Positions 1 to 8,035 of a DNA stretch of 64,000 nucleotides are shown here, one piece after another. Every line of letters begins with the position of its first letter. The first letter of the stretch is position 1. The notes under the pieces were generated by a model. The model was not told where the DNA came from, did not search any database, and saw only the letters and a list, made by a program, of their open reading frames with translations. This DNA comes from Pseudomonas sp. JQ170C. GTDB taxonomy: Bacteria > Pseudomonadota > Gammaproteobacteria > Pseudomonadales > Pseudomonadaceae. The stretch spans positions 2,944,501-3,008,500 of the forward strand of contig NZ_CP141608.1 in the NCBI RefSeq assembly GCF_035581345.1. Direction: 5' to 3'. The translations under genes were made by a program, and so were the position numbers.

Positions 1-478
1 GCACCGGATCGCCGATGTACACCCAGTCTTTGTCGACTTTCTGCATGACAACAAAGTGCTTGTAGCCACGGATGTCCAGCAGGACCACGGTGGGGATGCG
101 GATATTGTGCAAGGCATCCGCTTCCACCCGGTAACCACGGGCACGCATGCCCAGGCTTTCTACGTACTTTTTCATGTCGAGCATGGAAAAGCCCTGGACG
201 CGCACCAGATCCTGATCGGCATGTGCAAGCATGCCTTCGATGATCTGGGCTTCATCCACATCCAGCCAATAGGCCTGGCGCAAGATGGTCGCCAACGACG
301 CTGCACCACAACTGAAATCGGTTTTCTGTTGCACCAGGTCGGCAAATTTGCGTTCGCGCACGCTCTGGATGGGCTTGTACACCACCGCGCCACCCGGCAA
401 CAGCACGGTTAGTGGCATTTGAGCAGCTTCGCTCTGGCTGGCCAGGCAAAGCAGAAACGCCAAGGCGATGATGCGCAT
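1..478 (-). CDS. fapD: C39-family peptidase of a Fap-type amyloid cluster (partial, 3' end outside window)
   Basis: The first 159 codons are present; the rest lies beyond position 1. An N-terminal hydrophobic segment (MRIIALAFLLCLASQSEAA) looks like a signal peptide. The C39 cysteine peptidase core is visible: QKTDFSCGAASLATIL holds the catalytic Cys (about residue 57), and GYKHFVVMQKV followed by YIGDP holds the catalytic His and the downstream Asp. In Fap clusters this protein is the periplasmic protease needed for amyloid export. It sits directly downstream of the FapC-like gene, as expected for fapC-fapD. The start is set by a strong AGGGAGG site about 9 bases upstream. The peptidase family is clear; the Fap name depends on the neighbours. 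Confidence 0.72.
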   Translation of the reverse strand, partial: MRIIALAFLLCLASQSEAAQMPLTVLLPGGAVVYKPIQSVRERKFADLVQQKTDFSCGAASLATILRQAYWLDVDEAQIIEGMLAHADQDLVRVQGFSMLDMKKYVESLGMRARGYRVEADALHNIRIPTVVLLDIRGYKHFVVMQKVDKDWVYIGDPV

Positions 479-504
479 GTTCGGAAGCCTCCCTGGATCT
501 CGTG

Positions 505-528
505 AAAAAGGCCCCCCGAAGGGGGCCT
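505..528 (-). terminator. Rho-independent terminator between the fapC-like and fapD genes
   Basis: Read on the minus strand, AGGCCCCC (loop TTCG) GGGGGCCT is a perfect 8-bp stem with a UUCG tetraloop, followed by a run of T. It starts 15 bases after the fapC-like stop and lies before the ribosome binding site of the C39 gene. It would let most transcripts end after the amyloid genes and leave the protease gene at lower expression. Confidence 0.85.
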
Positions 529-542
529 CCAATCGACAGCGA

Positions 543-1865
543 TTACATCGAGGTGTTGGAGATGGCCAGCGAGTTGCTTTGCTGGTTGCCCACACCGGCA
601 GCCACGTTCACGCCCAGGTTGCCGCTGCCGCCATTGACCGAGCCAGCGAGGACTGCGGTGTTGGTGACAGGGTTGGCCCAGCCGGTAGGAGTCAGCACTT
701 GGAACGAAATGCTGTTGCTCAGGTTGTAGGCGCTGACCTCAGCATAGCCTTTCGAGTGCTCGTACTCGGACTCAGATTTCTGGCTGCCCGATTTTTCAAA
801 CGAAGATTCAAACTCTTTCTCGAACGAAGAACCGAACGACTTCGAGAACTCGGAGCCGGACGAGGTGTTCCACTTGCCTTTGACCGATGCGTCGAGGTTG
901 GCTTCAAGTGAGCCTTCTACAGAGTTGGTGCGCTCACCGTTGTGGTGACGGCCATAATCCCAGGACACTGTCCGGGACGCTTCGGCATCTACATCCAGGT
1001 GGGCTTTGAGCGAAGCATCGAACGAACCACCTGCTTTCTGGCTTTGCATGCCCTCTGCTTCAAAGCCTTGCTTGCCTGAGACTTTGTAGCCGCTGGCACC
1101 TTTCGCTTCCCAGCTCGACGATTGACTGTTGCTGCCAGCAGCGGCGGAAGCCTTGCCGTGGAACGAGCTGCCGGTGGCGGTTGTGGTGATAGTGATGGTG
1201 TCGATGTTATAGGTACGATCGGCGTTGTTGTTTACCTCCAGGCCTGGGCCGTCCTGCACGGCAGAGGCAGTGGCGTTTGCGTTACCCAGTGGTGCATTGC
1301 TGTTGGCAATGGCCATGGTGTTTTTCTGTTGGTTGAGGTCGCCACCGGCGACGTTGATGCCAATATTGCCGCTGCCGCCGCTTGCCGAGCCGCTCATCAG
1401 CGCAGAGTTGGTGCTGCCGTAGTTATTGACCTTGTTGTTGTCGCTGTACTGATTGACGCTTGCAGTTGCGTTGGCAGTGCCAAATACGAAGGAATTATCC
1501 AGCTCCGCGATGTTGGAACCGGCGTTGGCGATGGCGGCCGCGTTGTCTTGCTGGTTGCCAGCACCTGCTGCCACGTTGACGCCGACGTTGCCGCTGGTGC
1601 CTTCTGCCGAATCGGTCATTGCAGCGCCGTTGATGGTGCCTTCGTTGCGAATTTTGTTGTCTTCGCTGTTTTGCTCGTCATAGGCACCGGCATTGGCTGT
1701 CACATACACTTTTGTTGGAGGAGGGGTTTGGTGGCCGCCGTGATGATGACCGTTGTTATGGTGATGGTCATTGCCACGACGATCGTTTTGCCCCGCTTGT
1801 ACAGCTACAGCCATGACCGCAGCAATTGCGAAAACCAGAGGCTTGAGTGCCATCGAAGGTTTCAT
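543..1865 (-). CDS. fapC: FapC-like secreted functional amyloid, three imperfect repeats
   Basis: 440 aa with a signal peptide (residues 1-24, ending AVQA) and a His-rich stretch just after it (HHHNNGHHHGGH). Three copies of a roughly 35-residue repeat, of form A-x2-S-x4-GSGNxGVNVAAGxGNQQxN-x3-AI, lie at about residues 80-117, 155-191 and 402-438. The first two are close together. The last is separated by a long Ser/Glu/Lys-rich linker (about 195-395). Fap amyloids have exactly this plan of three repeats with variable linkers. The C-terminus ends SLAISNTSM and lacks the CxxC that I recall at the end of classical FapC. NCBI-style names such as adhesin or heme utilization protein are often given to such proteins. 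Ribosome site GGAG precedes the start. Confidence 0.68.
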   Translation of the reverse strand: MKPSMALKPLVFAIAAVMAVAVQAGQNDRRGNDHHHNNGHHHGGHQTPPPTKVYVTANAGAYDEQNSEDNKIRNEGTINGAAMTDSAEGTSGNVGVNVAAGAGNQQDNAAAIANAGSNIAELDNSFVFGTANATASVNQYSDNNKVNNYGSTNSALMSGSASGGSGNIGINVAGGDLNQQKNTMAIANSNAPLGNANATASAVQDGPGLEVNNNADRTYNIDTITITTTATGSSFHGKASAAAGSNSQSSSWEAKGASGYKVSGKQGFEAEGMQSQKAGGSFDASLKAHLDVDAEASRTVSWDYGRHHNGERTNSVEGSLEANLDASVKGKWNTSSGSEFSKSFGSSFEKEFESSFEKSGSQKSESEYEHSKGYAEVSAYNLSNSISFQVLTPTGWANPVTNTAVLAGSVNGGSGNLGVNVAAGVGNQQSNSLAISNTSM

Positions 1866-1918
1866 GGTGGTTCTCCGTACTTTATTTTAGGTTAAGTGTT
1901 GTTACGTGCTTGCATGGG

Positions 1919-2491
1919 TCAATCAGCGACCCGGACGTTCAGGGTGTTTGCCATTCGGTTTCCCACCCCAGCGCTCTGATTCAACTGAATGACCCCACGG
2001 CTACCGGTGAAGGCCTGGTCACTGGTAGTGACCTGGCGATAGCCGGGTGCTGAGTCAGTTGGATCGGAGTTGTTGAGCAGCGCCACGTTCTGCTGCATGA
2101 GGACGCTGTCATCGATACTTTGTGGTTGACTGCTGATACTGATTCGCAGGGCATTGGCCTGCTGGTTGGCAGCGCCGGCGCTCTGGTTGACGCCCAGGGC
2201 GCCACTGCCGTTGCTGAAGGCATCGCCCTGGATGCTGGAGCGGGCATCCATCGAGGAATTGATCCCGGTACGCAGGCGTTGACGGATCTCGGTGGTCGCG
2301 TTGGCATTGTGGCCAGTGGCGAAGGCTCGGGCGTTGGCTTGTTGCTGCATGTCACCGGCCGCCTGGTTGACCGTGAGGTTGCCTTGGTATTGCTTACCGG
2401 AATTGTCGATCTCGGCGGTATTGGTCACGGGGGATTGGGCTAAGGCCGATGCACTGCAGAGCGAGGCCAAAATCAGCAAGATATGCTTCAT
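1919..2491 (-). CDS. fapB: FapB-like minor amyloid/nucleator protein
   Basis: 190 aa with a clear signal peptide (MKHILLILASLCSASALAQ). It carries three shorter copies of the repeat seen in the downstream protein: YQGNLTVNQAAGDMQQQAN (about 35-53), GALGVNQSAGAANQQAN (about 97-113) and GVIQLNQSAGVGNRMAN (near the C-terminus). FapB in Fap clusters is a small repeat protein thought to nucleate FapC fibres. Its size, repeat number and position immediately before the larger repeat protein agree. It starts one base after the stop of the upstream small gene, so the two are probably translationally coupled. The C-terminus has no CxxC. Confidence 0.65.
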   Translation of the reverse strand: MKHILLILASLCSASALAQSPVTNTAEIDNSGKQYQGNLTVNQAAGDMQQQANARAFATGHNANATTEIRQRLRTGINSSMDARSSIQGDAFSNGSGALGVNQSAGAANQQANALRISISSQPQSIDDSVLMQQNVALLNNSDPTDSAPGYRQVTTSDQAFTGSRGVIQLNQSAGVGNRMANTLNVRVAD

Positions 2492-2492
2492 C

Positions 2493-2930
2493 TCACTTGC
2501 CTCCGGTCAGGATTTGCAGGGGCGCCAGGCCTTTCTGCACACTGGAGTTGACCATGTTGGCAATGCCGTTTCCGGAGTTGCCGGTACGTCCACCGGCCAG
2601 ATTCGGCAATTGGGTCTGGTTGGTGATGCTGGTGCCGATGTTGTTGGTTTGCTGATTGATTAGCGCGCTGATGCCGGCACCACTGCTGATGGAGGCAAAG
2701 TCACCGTCGCTCAATTCGTTTGTTTGCCGCAGGATTTGCGCTGAGGGGTTGGTATTGACGGTGACCGGGAAGGGATCGGGTGCCAGGGGCGGGCGCATGG
2801 CGTTGCGTGGTTGCACATCGCGGGTGATGACGACGATGCCGTTCTCGGCCTGAACCGGCAGGCTGATGCTTGATCCCAATGCGCATCCAGCAAGCAGGAG
2901 GTGAAAAATGCCTTTGTCTATTTTTCCCAC
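2493..2930 (-). CDS. small exported protein, first gene of the Fap-like cluster (FapA-like)
   Basis: 145 aa with an N-terminal signal (LLLAGCALGSSISLPVQA; an LAGC tetrad could also be read as a lipobox). The rest is Asn/Gln/Thr-rich and low in charge, with ELSDGDFASISSGAGISAL and INQQTNNIGTSITNQT. FapA in known clusters is a small periplasmic protein encoded upstream of fapB, and this matches by position and size. I cannot confirm the family by motif. It is the promoter-proximal gene, with a sigma-54-like element about 55-70 bases upstream. Confidence 0.5.
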   Translation of the reverse strand: MGKIDKGIFHLLLAGCALGSSISLPVQAENGIVVITRDVQPRNAMRPPLAPDPFPVTVNTNPSAQILRQTNELSDGDFASISSGAGISALINQQTNNIGTSITNQTQLPNLAGGRTGNSGNGIANMVNSSVQKGLAPLQILTGGK

Positions 2931-3255
2931 GATCCAATTCCTTCTTCTGAGGTGCTGGTCCTGTTCAGCGTTGCGAGGAAGAGAGCAGAAGGTGTGCCGC
3001 TTTTGATTTATTGTTGAAAATCAACGGATTGGTTTTATTTTTCAAAGGAGTCAAAAAAAGTTGTAACGCTGCCGAGACACAGTGGGCGTGCGCGCAGCGA
3101 TTTTGCAGGCCCCAGTGCGCTTCAAGGGCCCCGCAGGTCGACTGTTTCAGGTGGTTAACACATTTACCGATAAAGGCGCTGGCCGCTTTAGATCGCGGGT
3201 TTGCGCGGTGGCCAGTGTTTCAGAAGTGGACAATTTGTCGCAGGGCGGCGGTGGT
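2931..3255. other. intergenic region upstream of the Fap-like cluster
   Basis: 325 bases between the kinase gene and the amyloid cluster. It holds the sigma-54-like element and an AT-rich tract (3001-3065) that could bind IHF or a nucleoid protein. I see no terminator for the upstream kinase gene and no credible small ORF. Confidence 0.5.
2984..2999 (-). promoter_or_regulatory. candidate sigma-54 promoter of the Fap-like cluster
   Basis: The minus strand reads CGGCAC-ACCTT-CTGCT, with the GG and GC dinucleotides at the correct 10-base spacing (consensus TGGCAC-N5-TTGCW). The predicted start is near 2974, giving a leader of about 44 bases before the first gene. An AT-rich stretch lies just upstream (3001-3065). 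The match is good but not perfect, and no regulator gene is adjacent. Confidence 0.45.
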
Positions 3256-3780
3256 TCAGGCCTGGAGCAAGCGGCTGACTGCTGCAAACACCGCACGCTT
3301 GCGCTGCTGCCAATTGCCTTGCACCACCTCGAAGGGCTGCTGGTGCATCGACAGCCAGTCATGGGTCGCCTGGAAAAACGCCTGGCGCTCGGTCAGGTGC
3401 GGCTGGCAGCGTTGCCCATCGTCGTGCCACGGGATGGACTCGGGGCACAGCAGCACGTGCAGGTCGTAATGGCGCGCCAACAACGCCTCTTCGAGCCACG
3501 CCGGGCAATCGCCAAACAGCGTGCGACTCCACAGCATATTGCTCAACAGGTGCGTATCGAGGATCAACAGCGACGGTTGCCTGGCACGGGCGGCATCTTC
3601 CCAGGCCAATTGGCCGCGCGCGATTGCCGGTATGTCGGCATAGCAGGTGTCCCGGCGGTGTTCGTCGATGAAGTAGCGTACATATTCGCCGACCTGCTCA
3701 CCACCGAAATGCGCCTGGATCTCGCCACTGAGCCAGCTTTTGCCGCTGGACTCGGGACCGGTAAGCACCACGACCTTCAT
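3256..3780 (-). CDS. NadR-type ribosylnicotinamide kinase-like ATPase
   Basis: 174 aa, P-loop NTPase with GPESSGKS at residues 8-15, the form typical of the kinase domain of NadR. Downstream features of that domain include the EYVR motif (about 33-36) and LILDTHLLSNMLWSRTLFG. It probably phosphorylates nicotinamide riboside to NMN in the cytoplasm. It lacks the NadR repressor and adenylyltransferase domains. The start overlaps the stop of pnuC by 4 bases (ATGA), so import and trapping of the riboside are translationally coupled. Confidence 0.75.
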   Translation of the reverse strand: MKVVVLTGPESSGKSWLSGEIQAHFGGEQVGEYVRYFIDEHRRDTCYADIPAIARGQLAWEDAARARQPSLLILDTHLLSNMLWSRTLFGDCPAWLEEALLARHYDLHVLLCPESIPWHDDGQRCQPHLTERQAFFQATHDWLSMHQQPFEVVQGNWQQRKRAVFAAVSRLLQA

Positions 3781-4343
3781 GCGCTCACCAACGCAGGATC
3801 ACGCCGCCATTGCCGCCAGCCCTGCACCGCGATCAGGGTGAACAGGGCATAGAGGGCGGCGGTCAGGTACAAGCCCTTGTACAGGAACAGGCCCACGAAG
3901 ATCACGTCCAGCACGATCCACAGTGGCCAGCACTGCACGCGCTTGTGCGCCATCCACCATTGCGCGACCAGGCTGAAGCCGGTCAGGGCGGCATCCAGCC
4001 AGGGCTGGGCGGCATCGGTCCAGGTGGCCATGGCGGCACCCAGGGCAAGGCTGCCGAGCAAGCCAAGGCCAAGGCCGAAGATCATCGGCTGGGTGTCCAG
4101 GTAGGTGACCTGGCGCGCCTGGCGCTTGCTGTCCGGGCGGGTCCACTGCCACCAGCCATACAGTTGCAAGACGGCGTACACCAGTTGCAGGAGCATGTCC
4201 GAATACAAGCGTACCTCGAAGAACACCCAGCTGTAGAGCAGCACCATCACCAGGCCGATTGGCCAGCACCAGGGGTTCTGCCTTGTGGTGAGCCACACGG
4301 CAATAACGCCGAGCACGGCGGCGAACAGTTCGAGGCCGGACAT
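3777..4343 (-). CDS. pnuC: PnuC-family nicotinamide riboside transporter
   Basis: 188 aa membrane protein with about seven hydrophobic segments. Motifs TTRQNPWCWPIGLVMVLLY, YSDMLLQLVYAVLQLYGWWQW and the later CWPLWIVLDVIF are typical of PnuC. PnuC carriers move the riboside by facilitated diffusion and depend on intracellular phosphorylation, supplied here by the overlapping kinase. The start MSGLELF is chosen over longer readings because of the AAGGAA site just upstream and the family length. I found no convincing thiamine or NAD riboswitch in the leader, so nicotinamide riboside is inferred as substrate from the partner gene. Confidence 0.8.
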   Translation of the reverse strand: MSGLELFAAVLGVIAVWLTTRQNPWCWPIGLVMVLLYSWVFFEVRLYSDMLLQLVYAVLQLYGWWQWTRPDSKRQARQVTYLDTQPMIFGLGLGLLGSLALGAAMATWTDAAQPWLDAALTGFSLVAQWWMAHKRVQCWPLWIVLDVIFVGLFLYKGLYLTAALYALFTLIAVQGWRQWRRDPALVSA

Positions 4344-4622
4344 CGGCGTTCCTTGGCTGTTTGGGAAAGGCGGGGATTGTAACCGTTGCCGCCGCGTTTG
4401 CCGACTCGCTGACCTGTTGCAGATATAGCCCCTGCCAGCAGCGTTTGTTTCGGAGGTCTGATAGGATTTCGCCCCCCTCAGGGCAAACCTGGCGGGCGGC
4501 TGAACTTTTCGGCCGAGTTTGCGACCAACAGTCGCTGCAGAATGGCCGGGCATTCAAATCGCCATGAGCTTGTGGACACTATAAAGGGGGCATGCCTGGG
4601 GGCATCGCTTCGTGGGGGAATA

Positions 4623-5453
4623 ATGGATCTTTGGACTGGCCTGCAGGCCGTCATACTGGGTATTGTCGAAGGCTTGACCGAATTCTTGCCGATTTCCAGC
4701 ACCGGTCACCAGATCGTGGTTGCAGACCTGATCAACTTTGGTGGTGAGCGGGCAATGGCCTTCAACATCATCATTCAGCTGGGCGCGATTCTGGCCGTGG
4801 TGTGGGAGTTTCGCCGCAAGATCTTCGAGGTGGTGCTGGGGTTGCCCAAAGAGCGACAGGCCCAGCGCTTTACCGCCAACCTGCTCATCGCCTTCCTGCC
4901 GGCGGTGGTGCTGGGGGTGCTGTTCGCCGATGTGATTCACCATTACCTGTTCAACCCCATCACCGTGGCCCTGGCCCTGGTTGTCGGCGGGGTGATCATG
5001 CTCTGGGCCGAGCGTCGTGAGCACGTCATCACGGTCGAGCACGTCGATGACATGCGCTGGACCGATGCCCTCAAGATCGGCTTTGCCCAGTGCCTTGCCA
5101 TGATTCCGGGCACGTCGCGTTCGGGTTCGACCATCATCGGCGGCCTGCTGTTCGGCCTGTCGCGCAAGGCGGCTACCGAGTTCTCGTTCTTCCTGGCCAT
5201 GCCGACCATGGTGGGTGCCGCGGTTTACTCGGGCTATAAGTACCGCGACCTGTTCCAGCCCGGTGATTTCCCGGTGTTTGCCATCGGCTTCGTGGTGTCG
5301 TTCATCTTCGCCATGATCGCCGTGCGCGGGTTGCTCAAGTTCATTGCCAGCCACAGCTACGCGATGTTTGCCTGGTACCGCATTGTCTTCGGCCTGATTA
5401 TCCTGGCGACCTGGCAGTTCGGTTGGGTCGATTGGGCAACGGCACAGGGTTGA
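4623..5453 (+). CDS. uppP: undecaprenyl-diphosphatase UppP/BacA
   Basis: 276 aa integral membrane enzyme that dephosphorylates undecaprenyl pyrophosphate, recycling the lipid carrier for peptidoglycan and other polymers and giving bacitracin tolerance. The two signature motifs are clear: [15 protein letters not shown] (about 16-30), with the catalytic Glu and Ser/His, and [10 protein letters not shown] in the second half. About eight membrane segments are predicted by eye. The start MDLWTGLQ has GGGGGAA just upstream and fits the family length; a longer in-frame start at 4542 is unlikely. The DUF1294 gene follows 4 bases after the stop. Confidence 0.95.
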   Translation: MDLWTGLQAVILGIVEGLTEFLPISSTGHQIVVADLINFGGERAMAFNIIIQLGAILAVVWEFRRKIFEVVLGLPKERQAQRFTANLLIAFLPAVVLGVLFADVIHHYLFNPITVALALVVGGVIMLWAERREHVITVEHVDDMRWTDALKIGFAQCLAMIPGTSRSGSTIIGGLLFGLSRKAATEFSFFLAMPTMVGAAVYSGYKYRDLFQPGDFPVFAIGFVVSFIFAMIAVRGLLKFIASHSYAMFAWYRIVFGLIILATWQFGWVDWATAQG

Positions 5454-5457
5454 ATCC

Positions 5458-5904
5458 ATGAGCCGTGGGCAAAACCCCGCACGCCGTGCCGAGCACGGCA
5501 ATGGCAGCGTCCAGCACCTGCGGAGCAAGTTGCTGGTGTTCATCGGCCTGTGCCTGCTGCCGCTGGGCGGGGCGCTGCAGATGCTGCTGAACGGGCAGTC
5601 GTGGTTGCCGGCGGTGGCCTATCCGCTGGCAAGCCTGCTGAGCTTCGTCTTGTATTGGCGTGACAAGCAGCAGGCGCGCAACCAGGCCTGGCGTACTCCG
5701 GAGAAAGTCCTGCATGCCAGCGAGCTGTGTGGGGGCTGGCCGGGGGCCTTGCTGGCCCAGCAGCGGTTTCGGCATAAAACCCGCAAGTCGTCCTTTCAAC
5801 TGACGTTCTGGGCCATCGTGGCCGTGCACCAGCTGTTCTGGATCGATCACCTGCTACTGGGTGGCCGCTGGCTGGGCAGCGCCCTGGAGCCGCTGCTCAG
5901 ATAA
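5458..5904 (+). CDS. DUF1294 family membrane protein
   Basis: 148 aa with two hydrophobic segments (about 24-64) and the DUF1294 signature YWRDKQQA-x5-WRTPEKVLHASELCGGWPGALLAQQRFRHKTRKSSFQLTFW (about 67-113). The domain is often fused to a cold-shock domain; here it stands alone behind a short basic N-terminus. Function is unknown. It lies 4 bases after uppP, so the two are probably co-transcribed. It ends 8 bases inside the convergent MmcQ-type gene. Confidence 0.8.
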   Translation: MSRGQNPARRAEHGNGSVQHLRSKLLVFIGLCLLPLGGALQMLLNGQSWLPAVAYPLASLLSFVLYWRDKQQARNQAWRTPEKVLHASELCGGWPGALLAQQRFRHKTRKSSFQLTFWAIVAVHQLFWIDHLLLGGRWLGSALEPLLR

Positions 5905-6256
5905 GCAGTCCCGCCTGCAGGCGTTTGGGCAAGCGCCTGACGACCAATTGGTGGGACCGTTGCAGCAGCTCGCAGAGCTCGTCGCGGGCCATGGGGTAGG
6001 GCGGCGCCAGGCTGATCCAGTGCGCCCGCGCCAGGTACGGTGCCGGGCGCACGCCGGTGCGGTCGACATAGCCCAGGAACACCTCGGCTTCAACCTTGAA
6101 CGACAAGCCGGCGCCCGCCAGGTCCAGCACGGCGAACATCTTGTTGCCGGCCACCGAGAACACCCGCACACCGCCCCATTTGTAGTCTTCCCGCGCACCG
6201 GGCAGGCTCAGGCAGAACTCCACCACCTGTGCTTCGCTCATTTTTCGTTCAGACAT
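5897..6256 (-). CDS. MmcQ/YjbR family protein
   Basis: 119 aa with the family features near the N-terminus (VVEFCLSLPGAREDYKWGGVRVFSVAGNKMFAVLD) and a C-terminal half with RAHWISLAPPYPMARDELCELL. This fold resembles CyaY and has been linked to DNA binding; no enzymatic role is established. The start MSERKM overlaps the end of the upstream LysR gene by 8 bases, so they likely form an operon. A second Met (position 6241) is an alternative start. Confidence 0.75.
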   Translation of the reverse strand: MSERKMSEAQVVEFCLSLPGAREDYKWGGVRVFSVAGNKMFAVLDLAGAGLSFKVEAEVFLGYVDRTGVRPAPYLARAHWISLAPPYPMARDELCELLQRSHQLVVRRLPKRLQAGLLI

Positions 6257-7157
6257 AACGCTCCCCACATTCGGCAAACGACGCCACCAGGTGATCGATC
6301 CACACCCGCACCGCTGGCAACAGGCCACGTCGATGCGGATAGACCGCCTGCAGATAGCCCCCGGGCAGCGACCAGTCTGGCAGCAGGCGCACCAGCTCGC
6401 CACGGGCCAGTTCAGCTTCACAGTGCATGATCGGCAGCGCGGTGAAGCCAAGGCCTGCCAGCGCTGCCTCCTTGCGAACCACGAAGTCGTCGATGGCCAG
6501 ACGCGCCTCCATGGCCAACTCCTGCTTGCGGCCCTGGGCATCGATCAGGCGCAAATGCACCAGGCGGTCGGCGTCGGTAGCGCCCAGCACCGGCATCCCG
6601 GCCAGGTCACCCGGCGTCGTCGGCGCGTGGGCGGCGGCGAACGCCGGCGCTGCCACCAGGTACATCTGGGCCTGGCGCAAACGCCGGGTGACCAGGGCGG
6701 GATCTTCATCGCCCAGGTCGCGTACGCGCAAGGCCACATCGACCCCTTCGGTAATCAGGTCGACCCGGCGGTTGAGCAGGATCATGTCCAGTTGCACCTG
6801 GGGGTACAGCTCGAGAAACCGACTGATGACCTGCGGCAGCAAGGTGTGGGCCAGGCCCACCGGGCATGACACCCGCAAGCGGCCCCGTGGCTCACTGGTC
6901 ATGCTCGCCACGGCTTCATCGGCCATCTCGGCCTCCAGCAGCATGGCCTGACAGTGGCGCAGGTAGCGTTCGCCCACCGCGGTCAGCTTCAGTTGCCGGG
7001 TGGTGCGCTGCAACAGGCGCGTGCCCAGGCGCTCTTCAAGCTCGGCGATACGCCGGGACAGACGCGACTTGGGGATGCCGAGCAGGCGCCCGGCCGCGGC
7101 AAATCCGCCGGCTTCAACTACCCGGGCGAAGTAGAAAAGGTCGTTGAGGTCCTGCAT
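6249..7157 (-). CDS. LysR-family transcriptional regulator
   Basis: 302 aa. The N-terminal winged helix-turn-helix is typical (LNDLFYFARVVEAGGFAAAGRLLGIPKSRLSRRIAELEERLGTRLLQRTTRQLKLT), followed by a LysR substrate-binding domain (about 90-290). It is divergent from azoR and very likely controls it, as often seen for LysR/azoreductase or quinone-reductase pairs. Start MQDLND is preferred because GGAGG lies 5 bases upstream; MEGAMQ (7169) is the alternative. A 20-bp perfect palindrome lies just upstream and could be its own operator. Confidence 0.85.
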   Translation of the reverse strand: MQDLNDLFYFARVVEAGGFAAAGRLLGIPKSRLSRRIAELEERLGTRLLQRTTRQLKLTAVGERYLRHCQAMLLEAEMADEAVASMTSEPRGRLRVSCPVGLAHTLLPQVISRFLELYPQVQLDMILLNRRVDLITEGVDVALRVRDLGDEDPALVTRRLRQAQMYLVAAPAFAAAHAPTTPGDLAGMPVLGATDADRLVHLRLIDAQGRKQELAMEARLAIDDFVVRKEAALAGLGFTALPIMHCEAELARGELVRLLPDWSLPGGYLQAVYPHRRGLLPAVRVWIDHLVASFAECGERYV

Positions 7158-7168
7158 GGCCCCCTCCA

Positions 7169-7188
7169 TTGTCCTGTCAGTAGGACAA
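7169..7188. promoter_or_regulatory. palindromic operator candidate in the LysR-azoR divergent region
   Basis: TTGTCCT-N6-AGGACAA is a perfect 7-bp inverted repeat right upstream of the LysR start. A related half-site (TAGGATTGTCT) lies about 45 bases further toward azoR. Site size and symmetry fit a LysR recognition plus activation site, though the classical T-N11-A core is not obvious. Confidence 0.5.
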
Positions 7189-7285
7189 ACTAACGCATTT
7201 TTGCCGACTTATCAGCTATTCGGCGCCCAGGTAGGATTGTCTCCATCGTGATCGCCCCGATGCGGTCTTCATTCAGGAGAGTCCC

Positions 7286-7897
7286 ATGAAACTGTTGCAT
7301 ATCGATTCGAGCATCCTGGGCGACAATTCCGCCTCCCGTCAGCTGAGCCGTAGCGTGGTCGAGGCCTGGAAAGCCGCCGATCCTTCCCTGGAAGTGGTCT
7401 ACCGTGACCTGGCAGCCGACGCCATCAGCCACTTCTCCGCCGCTACCCTGGTTGCAGCCGGCACCCCGCAAGCGCTGCGTGACGCCGCCCAGCAGCACGA
7501 AGCCCAGCTCAGTGCCGAAACGCTGCAGGAGTTCCTGGACGCCGATGCCGTGGTGATCGGTGCACCGATGTACAACTTCACCGTTCCCACCCAGCTCAAG
7601 GCCTGGATCGACCGCGTTGCCGTGGCCGGCAAGACCTTCCGCTACACCGAAGCCGGCCCGCAAGGCCTGTGCGGTGACAAGAAGGTGATCCTGGTGTCCA
7701 CCGCCGGTGGCCTGCATGCTGGCCAGCCGACCGGTGTCGGTCATGAGGAATTCCTCAAGGTATTCCTGGGCTTTATCGGCGTCACCGACCTTGAAATCGT
7801 CCGTGCCCACGGGTTGGCCTACGGCGACGAGCCTCGCGCCAATGCCATGAGCGCCGCCCAGCAGCAGATCAGCAGCGAGCTGTTCGCCGCCGCCTGA
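7286..7897 (+). CDS. azoR: FMN-dependent NADH-azoreductase AzoR
   Basis: 203 aa flavodoxin-like enzyme, close to the E. coli AzoR length. Visible features are [28 protein letters not shown] at the N-terminus (FMN phosphate binding) and [36 protein letters not shown] in the middle, both diagnostic. It reduces azo dyes and quinones by two-electron transfer from NADH. Ribosome site AGGAGA lies 7 bases before the ATG. A terminator follows at 7921, so the gene is a single transcription unit, probably induced by quinone-like electrophiles through the divergent LysR protein. Confidence 0.92.
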   Translation: MKLLHIDSSILGDNSASRQLSRSVVEAWKAADPSLEVVYRDLAADAISHFSAATLVAAGTPQALRDAAQQHEAQLSAETLQEFLDADAVVIGAPMYNFTVPTQLKAWIDRVAVAGKTFRYTEAGPQGLCGDKKVILVSTAGGLHAGQPTGVGHEEFLKVFLGFIGVTDLEIVRAHGLAYGDEPRANAMSAAQQQISSELFAAA

Positions 7898-7920
7898 TCC
7901 GCGCCCGCGCTTGACCCCGA

Positions 7921-7953
7921 CCGACAGCAGGCCTGGCTTGCTGTCGGTTTTTT
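7921..7953 (+). terminator. Rho-independent terminator after azoR
   Basis: CCGACAGCA and TGCTGTCGG form a perfect 9-bp stem around a 9-base loop, followed by six T residues, 23 bases after the azoR stop. Confidence 0.9.
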
Positions 7954-8035
7954 CATTGAGCTTTCATCTGCGCAGGGTTACCCGGCGATATGCTCAAAAC
8001 CTGGGCAGCTCGTCAGGCGGGTAGGGTGAACGGCA

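Noticed and set aside
4344..4622. possible thiamine or NAD riboswitch upstream of pnuC
   Set aside because: No thi-box (CTGAGA and its partner) and no pnuC-type pseudoknot could be recognised on the minus strand.
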